Shown piece after piece: positions 59,209 through 64,000 of a stretch of 64,000 nt of DNA; the first letter of the stretch is position 1, and each line of letters begins with the position of its first letter. Made by a program: the position numbers and the translations under genes. The DNA comes from Methylobacterium pseudosasicola. GTDB taxonomy: Bacteria > Pseudomonadota > Alphaproteobacteria > Rhizobiales > Beijerinckiaceae. The notes below the pieces were generated by a model, which saw nothing but the letters and a program-made list of their open reading frames with translations, made no database searches and was not told the origin of the DNA. The stretch is from assembly GCF_900114535.1 (NCBI RefSeq), contig NZ_FOTK01000003.1:1-64000 (forward strand), read 5' to 3'.

Positions 59209-61182
59209 GTGAGCGAGGATCCCGTCACCGCCCAGCGCCTTAAGCAGGGCCTGCCGGTCATCGTCGCCCTCGCCTCGACCCTGCTGGTCGTGTCGATCAT
59301 GGCGGCCCTGTATCTCGGGCGTGAGATCCTGGTGCCGGTGACGCTGGCGATCCTGCTGAGCTTCGTCCTGGTGCCGGCGGTGCGCGTGCTCCGGCGGATC
59401 CGCGTGCCGCGGGCGGCGGCGGTGATGCTGGTGGTGGTGATCGTGTTCGGCGGCCTGTTCGGGATCGGCAGCCTGATCGCCACCGAAGCATCGCAGCTCG
59501 CCTCCGACCTGCCGCGCTACACCCAGGTGATGCGCACCAAGATCAAGGACCTGCGCGGTGCTACCGCAGGGACCGGGACCCTGTCGCGGATGGTCGACAT
59601 GGTCCAGGATCTGAGCGCCACGCTCCAGCCGCCCGCGGCCATCGAGGTCAAGGGCGAGCCGGGAACCCGCACGCACCCGCTCACCGTGGAGATCAGCCCG
59701 GCCCGGGCGAGCGTGGTCGAGACGTTTCAGACCTTCGCGGGGCCGATCCTGCATCCGCTGGCCACCACCGGGCTGATCCTGATCTTCACGATCTTCATCC
59801 TGCTCCAGCGCGAGGACCTGCGGAACCGGGCGATCCGGCTGGCGGGCGGCTCCGGGGACCTGCGCCGGGTGACGGCGGCGATCGACGACGCCACCAGCCG
59901 GCTCAGCCGGTTCTTCCTGGCCCAGCTCGCCCTCAACATCGCCTTCGGGGTGGTGATCGGGGTGGGCCTCTGGCTGATCGGCGTGCCGAGCCCGACGCTG
60001 TTCGGCGTGCTCGCGGCGATCCTGCGCTTCGTCCCCTATATCGGCGCCGCGATCAGCGCACTGCTGCCGCTGATCCTCGCCGCCGCGGTCGATCCCGGCT
60101 GGACCATGGTGATCGCCACGGCGGCCCTGTTCCTGGTGGTGGAGCCGATTGCCGGCCACGTGATCGAGCCGCTGCTCTACGGCCACTCCACCGGCCTCTC
60201 GCCGATCGCCGTGATCCTGGCGGCCACGATCTGGACCTTCCTGTGGGGGCCGATCGGCCTCGTGCTCGCCACCCCGCTCACCGTCTGCCTGGTCGTGCTC
60301 GGGCGCCACGTGGAGCGGCTCTGGTATCTCGACGTGCTGCTCGGCGACCGGCCCGCCCTGGCGCCGCCCGAGATCTTCTACCAGCGCATGCTGGCGGGCG
60401 ATCCGGCCGAGGCGATCGACCAGGGCTGGCAGTTCCTCAAGGAGCGGGCGCTCGTCACCTATTACGACGAGGTCGCCCTGGCCGGGCTGCTGCTCGCGCA
60501 GGAAGATCTCTCGCGCGGTACGCTCGACCGCGCCCGCCAGGACGAGGTCGGCGCCGCGATCCGCACCGTGGTGGCGCGGCTCGGGACCGCGCCGGTGGCC
60601 CGGCGGACTTGGCGGGGCTCGGCGCGCTCGCCCGACACCGAGACCGCGGCGGCGCTGGCCGCCGTCGGGCCGGACCGGCAGGTCGCCGGCATCGTGCTCG
60701 CTCGGGAAGAACTCGATCCGGCCTGGCGCAGCGAGACGCCGGTGCTCTGCGTGTCGAGCCGCGGCCCGTTCGACGAGGCGGCGACCCTGATGCTCAGCCA
60801 GATCCTGGCCCGGCACGGGCTGGCCTCGCAGACCCTGTCGATGGCCGCGATCCGGGCCGGCGAGCGGCCCGCGAATCCGGAGGGCCTGGCGCTGATCTGC
60901 TTCTCCTACCTGGAGCCGGTCAGCCTGTCGCAGATCCGCTTCACCGTGCGGCAGGCCCGGGCCGCGGTGCCGGGCGTGCGCATCCTGGTTGGCTTCTGGC
61001 GCGAGCGCGACCCGGCGACCCTGGATCGCCTGCGCCGGGCGACCTCGGCCGATTTCCTGGTGACCTCGCTGAACGAGGCGCTCTCCGCAGTGCTGAATGC
61101 CTGCCGGGACCCGGCGCCCCCGCGAATCGCGCCGGCGCCCGCCAAGGCCCTGCCGAGCGCGGCCCAAACGGCGGCGGCCTAG
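59209..61182 (+). CDS. AI-2E family transporter with long cytosolic C-terminal domain
   Basis: This is a 657-residue protein. The first 360 residues are the AI-2E/PerM-type permease with about eight membrane segments (LPVIVALASTLLVVSIMAAL, GLILIFTIFILLQREDLRNR, YIGAAISALLPLILAAAVDP, FLWGPIGLVLATPLTVCLVV). Residues 370-657 form a soluble extension absent from typical members. It has a helical part (FYQRMLAGDPAEAIDQGW) and a Rossmann-like part (LLCVSSRGPFDEAATLML-type strand, RAAVPGVRILVGFWRERDPA). The extension may sense or bind a ligand. GTG 59209 is the start. The true cargo is unknown; the family name does not prove AI-2 transport. Confidence 0.85.
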   Translation: MSEDPVTAQRLKQGLPVIVALASTLLVVSIMAALYLGREILVPVTLAILLSFVLVPAVRVLRRIRVPRAAAVMLVVVIVFGGLFGIGSLIATEASQLASDLPRYTQVMRTKIKDLRGATAGTGTLSRMVDMVQDLSATLQPPAAIEVKGEPGTRTHPLTVEISPARASVVETFQTFAGPILHPLATTGLILIFTIFILLQREDLRNRAIRLAGGSGDLRRVTAAIDDATSRLSRFFLAQLALNIAFGVVIGVGLWLIGVPSPTLFGVLAAILRFVPYIGAAISALLPLILAAAVDPGWTMVIATAALFLVVEPIAGHVIEPLLYGHSTGLSPIAVILAATIWTFLWGPIGLVLATPLTVCLVVLGRHVERLWYLDVLLGDRPALAPPEIFYQRMLAGDPAEAIDQGWQFLKERALVTYYDEVALAGLLLAQEDLSRGTLDRARQDEVGAAIRTVVARLGTAPVARRTWRGSARSPDTETAAALAAVGPDRQVAGIVLAREELDPAWRSETPVLCVSSRGPFDEAATLMLSQILARHGLASQTLSMAAIRAGERPANPEGLALICFSYLEPVSLSQIRFTVRQARAAVPGVRILVGFWRERDPATLDRLRRATSADFLVTSLNEALSAVLNACRDPAPPRIAPAPAKALPSAAQTAAA

Positions 61183-61314
61183 CCTCAGGGCGCACACGAA
61201 GCGCGACATTGGTGCCATCGACAACGTCGATCGGCCCCCTAAAGTCGCAGCCGGGTACCGGTATCAGGCCGGGATCCGCATTCTTCAGGATCGAAAGAAA
61301 CAAGACCGCGCGGC

Positions 61315-62931
61315 ATGTCCGATTCTCCCGAAAAGCCCCCCATCGGACCGAGCGCCGTGGTCAGAGACGGTGCGGCGAGCGATGTCGCCGACCGCACGAG
61401 CGACATCTTCTTCGCCGCGGTGGAAACCACCCGGATGCCGATGATCGTCACGGATCCGCGCCAGCCGGACAACCCGATCATCTTCGCCAACCGCGCCTTC
61501 CTGGCCATGACCGGCTACACGCCGGAAGAACTGGTCGGGCGCAATTGCCGGTTCCTGCAAGGCCCGGAGACCGATCGCGAGACCGTCGACCAGGTCCGCG
61601 CCGCGATCGCCGAGCGGCGCGAATTCGCCACCGAGATCCTGAATTACCGCAAGAACGGCTCGACCTTCTGGAACGCTCTGTTCGTCTCGCCGGTGTACAA
61701 CTCGGCCGGCGAGCTGGTGTATTTCTTCGGCTCGCAGCTCGACGTCTCGCGCCGCCGCGACGCCGAGGAAGCCCTGGGCCAGGCGCAGAAGATGGAGGCG
61801 CTAGGCCAGCTCACCGGCGGCATTGCGCACGACTTCAACAACCTGCTGCAGGTGATCGTCGGCTATGTCGACATCCTGGCGTCCGGGCTGGAGAAGCCGG
61901 ATGCCGACCGGGCCCGGCTGGGGCGCGCCACCGACAACATCCGGCAAGCGGCCGAGCGCGCGACCACGCTGACGCAGCAGCTCCTGGCCTTCGCCCGCAA
62001 GCAGCGGCTGGACGGGCGTGCCGTCAACCTCAACACCCTCGTCGAGGGCATGCGCGAGATGGTCGCCCGCTCGGTGGGCGAGGTGGTGACGATCGAGCTG
62101 GATCTCGCCCGGGACCTCTGGAACTGCCGGGTCGATCCGACCCAGGCCGAGGTCGCGATCCTCAACGTGCTGATCAACGCCCGCGACGCGATGCCGGAGG
62201 GCGGCACCGTCAAGATCACCACCGAGAACACCGAGATCGTGGCGGGCGGCGAGATCGGGCCGCTGCGCCCCGGCCGCTACGTCAGCATCGCCATCCGGGA
62301 CACCGGCACCGGCATCCCGCCCGCGGTGCTCGCCCGGGTGATGGACCCGTTCTTCACCACCAAGGAAGAGGGCAAGGGCACCGGGCTCGGCCTGTCGATG
62401 GTCTACGGCTTCGCCAAGCAATCGGGCGGTGCCGCCCAGATCGAGTCGGCGGTCGGCGCCGGCACGACGGTGCGCCTGTCCTTCCCGGCCACCGACAGCG
62501 ACGCGCATGCCCCGTCCAAGGTCTCGCACCGGGCGGTGGACCGGCAGGGCACCGAGACGATCCTGATCGTGGACGACCGCGAGGACGTGGCCGAGCTCGC
62601 CCGCACCATCCTGCGGGATTTCGGCTACACGACGTTGATGGCCAGCAATGCCCGCGAGGCCCTGGAGATCCTGGATTCCAGCGAGCGCATCGACCTGCTG
62701 TTCACCGACCTGATCATGCCGGGCGGCATGAACGGCGTGCTGCTCGCCCGGGAGGCGCGCCGCCGCCAGCCCAAGCTCAAGGTTCTGCTCGCCACGGGCT
62801 ACGCGGAGGCGAGCCTGGAGCGAACCGATATCGGCGGTTCGGAGTTTGACCTGCTCAACAAGCCTTACCGGCGCACGGAGCTGGTCCGCCGCGTGCGGGC
62901 GATCCTCGACGGTCCGACCGGCGTAGGCTGA
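61315..62931 (+). CDS. LOV-domain hybrid histidine kinase with receiver
   Basis: This is a 538-residue blue-light sensor kinase. The LOV core has GRNCRFLQG at 76-83 with the photoactive Cys78, plus FWNALF and FFGSQLDV with the flavin-contacting Gln. It is followed by HisKA ([16 protein letters not shown], His172), ATPase ([34 protein letters not shown]) and a receiver ([27 protein letters not shown]). It would bind FMN and autophosphorylate on light. The receiver is fused, so output may require a phosphotransfer protein. ATG 61315 is the start. Confidence 0.95.
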   Translation: MSDSPEKPPIGPSAVVRDGAASDVADRTSDIFFAAVETTRMPMIVTDPRQPDNPIIFANRAFLAMTGYTPEELVGRNCRFLQGPETDRETVDQVRAAIAERREFATEILNYRKNGSTFWNALFVSPVYNSAGELVYFFGSQLDVSRRRDAEEALGQAQKMEALGQLTGGIAHDFNNLLQVIVGYVDILASGLEKPDADRARLGRATDNIRQAAERATTLTQQLLAFARKQRLDGRAVNLNTLVEGMREMVARSVGEVVTIELDLARDLWNCRVDPTQAEVAILNVLINARDAMPEGGTVKITTENTEIVAGGEIGPLRPGRYVSIAIRDTGTGIPPAVLARVMDPFFTTKEEGKGTGLGLSMVYGFAKQSGGAAQIESAVGAGTTVRLSFPATDSDAHAPSKVSHRAVDRQGTETILIVDDREDVAELARTILRDFGYTTLMASNAREALEILDSSERIDLLFTDLIMPGGMNGVLLAREARRRQPKLKVLLATGYAEASLERTDIGGSEFDLLNKPYRRTELVRRVRAILDGPTGVG

Positions 62932-62948
62932 GCCTGAGGAGAGGCGCG

Positions 62949-63263
62949 ATGGCGCAGGGAGACAAAGCGAAATACACCGACAAGCAGAAGCGCAAGGCCG
63001 AGCACATCGCGGAATCCTACGAGGCCCGCGGCGTGCCGGAGCAGGAGGCGGAGTCCCGCGCTTGGGCCACCGTCAACAAAGACGACGGCGGCGGCAAGAA
63101 GCCGGGCGGCTCCGGCCGCGGCAAGGCCACCGGCCATCCGGCAGCCCACAAGGGCGGCACCACGGGCGGCAAGGCCTCCGCCGGCCGAACACCGGAACAG
63201 CGCTCGGCCTCGGCCAAGAAGGCTGCGGCGACGCGCAAGGCGAATGCTGCAGCGAGCGCGTGA
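62949..63263 (+). CDS. Small basic KGG-like protein
   Basis: This is a 104-residue highly charged protein. The N-terminal half (YTDKQKRKAEHIAESYEARG, EQEAESRAWATVNKD) resembles small proteins often annotated as plasmid stabilisation or KGG-like. The C-terminal half is a Gly/Lys/Ala-rich repeat (GGGKKPGGSGRGK, GGTTGGKASAG). It may bind nucleic acid and is common in stress regulons, but no EcfG promoter was found here. It starts 17 nt after the LOV kinase. Confidence 0.75.
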   Translation: MAQGDKAKYTDKQKRKAEHIAESYEARGVPEQEAESRAWATVNKDDGGGKKPGGSGRGKATGHPAAHKGGTTGGKASAGRTPEQRSASAKKAAATRKANAAASA

Positions 63264-63396
63264 TCGGACGACGTGGGATCGAACTGGCCCCAGTCATTCT
63301 TACTTCCGAAAGTGGGGTGGAAAGCAGTCCTTACGGCGCTTCGACCACTGATCGTCCAGGCGAAACGCCCTTTCTCGCGCGCGAAGGAACTGGGCC

Positions 63397-64000
63397 ATGC
63401 CGACACAGACCGTTCTCGCCGCCGCCGCGCTGGCACTTGCACACGGTTCGCCGCAGCCACTTCCCTCCGTCTCGGCCACGACGAGCTACCACAGGGCCGA
63501 AATCAACGGCGTGGGTGTCTTCTATCGCGAGGCTGGTCCGCGTGCCGCACCCACGATCCTCCTGCTGCATGGCTATCCATCGTCGTCGCGGCAGTGGGAC
63601 CCGCTACTGCCGCTGCTCGCCGACCGCTACCACCTGATCGCGCCAGACTATCCCGGCTTCGGCCACAGCGATGCGCCATCGCCCGAACAGTACTCCTATA
63701 CCTTCGACAACATTGCCGCGACGATCGAGGGCTTGATCGCGCATCTTGGCATCGAACGGTACACGCTCTTCATGCAGGATTACGGCGGCCCGGTCGGGTT
63801 CCGCATGGCGCTCGCCCACCCCGAGCGGGTGCGTGCGTTGATCGTCCAGAATGCCAACGCCTACGCCGAGGGGCTCGGGCCGAAGTGGCAGGGCATTGCC
63901 AAGTTCTGGGCCGACCCCGCAACTCACCCTGAGCAGGTCGACGCCTTCACATCCCTTGAAGGAGCCAAGCAGCGCCATCTCGGCACCAGCCCGAACCCCG
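63397..64000 (+). CDS. Alpha/beta hydrolase, haloalkane dehalogenase-like (3' end outside window)
   Basis: The frame starts at ATG 63397 and runs off the window after 201 residues. Residues 1-20 are Ala/Leu-rich, possibly a weak signal. The alpha/beta hydrolase core has the oxyanion-hole HGYPSSSRQWDPL and PGFGHSDAP. The nucleophile elbow is QDYGGPVGF, with Asp instead of Ser, which is the pattern of haloalkane dehalogenases and epoxide hydrolases. The catalytic His and acid lie beyond the window. Substrate cannot be assigned. Confidence 0.85.
   Translation, partial: MPTQTVLAAAALALAHGSPQPLPSVSATTSYHRAEINGVGVFYREAGPRAAPTILLLHGYPSSSRQWDPLLPLLADRYHLIAPDYPGFGHSDAPSPEQYSYTFDNIAATIEGLIAHLGIERYTLFMQDYGGPVGFRMALAHPERVRALIVQNANAYAEGLGPKWQGIAKFWADPATHPEQVDAFTSLEGAKQRHLGTSPNP

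Noticed and set aside
60243..62849. 868-residue plus-strand frame overlapping the AI-2E and LOV kinase genes
   Set aside because: Overlaps two well-supported genes in another frame and has only Arg/Ala/Gly-rich low-complexity sequence.

Overview
The window looks like chromosome of a Methylobacterium/Methylorubrum-type alphaproteobacterium (Hyphomicrobiales). Evidence: very high GC with dense GC3-rich genes; a methanol-metabolism-type four-cysteine cytochrome c; phosphoribulokinase and fructose-bisphosphatase next to a CbbR/QscR-type LysR regulator with no RuBisCO in view; PRC-barrel and SWIB stress-type proteins behind EcfG-like promoters (GGAAC-N16/17-GTT); CtrA-type boxes (TTAA-N7-TTAAC); and an alphaproteobacterial LexA box (GTTC-N7-GTTC). 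No rRNA, tRNA, CRISPR array or prophage was recognised.

Layout. 1-3 kb: 3' end of an IS5-type transposase, an AT-richer secreted protein with a degenerate metallopeptidase motif, two secreted-protein genes with CtrA-like boxes (one a transglutaminase-like cysteine protease), and a cytochrome c. 3-6 kb: FIST sensor plus hybrid histidine kinase, overlapping by 4 nt (NosP/NahK-like). 6-13 kb: exporters, an SDR, SWIB, DUF2721 and two PRC-barrel proteins, with two EcfG-like promoters. 13-20 kb: ABC exporter, glutaminase, MFS, a tandem pair of Uma2 nucleases, adenosine kinase. 20-25 kb: chemoreceptor, quinone oxidoreductase, hybrid kinase. 25-33 kb: minus-strand run of DNA metabolism genes (recX, radical SAM, DUF4130-UdgX, MntA-HepT, polA). 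33-38 kb: TAXI protein, glnD, grpE. 38-46 kb: PLA2-like protein, two coupled small genes, DUF6502-DUF5666, ada, AlgX/AlgJ-like protein, yebC, SDR. 46-53 kb: cbbY, rpe, Nudix, prk, fbp, divergent cbbR and a ferredoxin-reductase-like flavoprotein. 53-64 kb: MFS, orphan amino-acid binding protein, LysR-controlled GST/PPOX pair, second GST, CheY-like receiver, extended AI-2E family protein, LOV histidine kinase, a basic KGG-like protein and a dehalogenase-like hydrolase cut by the window end.

How genes work together. The best candidate for an under-described system is the radical SAM/DUF4130-UdgX pair. A perfect LexA-type box sits one base before the radical SAM start codon, the two genes overlap by ATGA, and a palindromic repeat is inserted in frame in the UdgX N-terminus. 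The fbp-prk and rpe-cbbY genes form a sugar-phosphate cassette that in methylotrophs without RuBisCO may serve ribulose-bisphosphate signalling. The FIST/kinase pair and the LOV kinase suggest nitric-oxide and blue-light sensing. All functions are inferred from sequence motifs and family knowledge; no database search was run.
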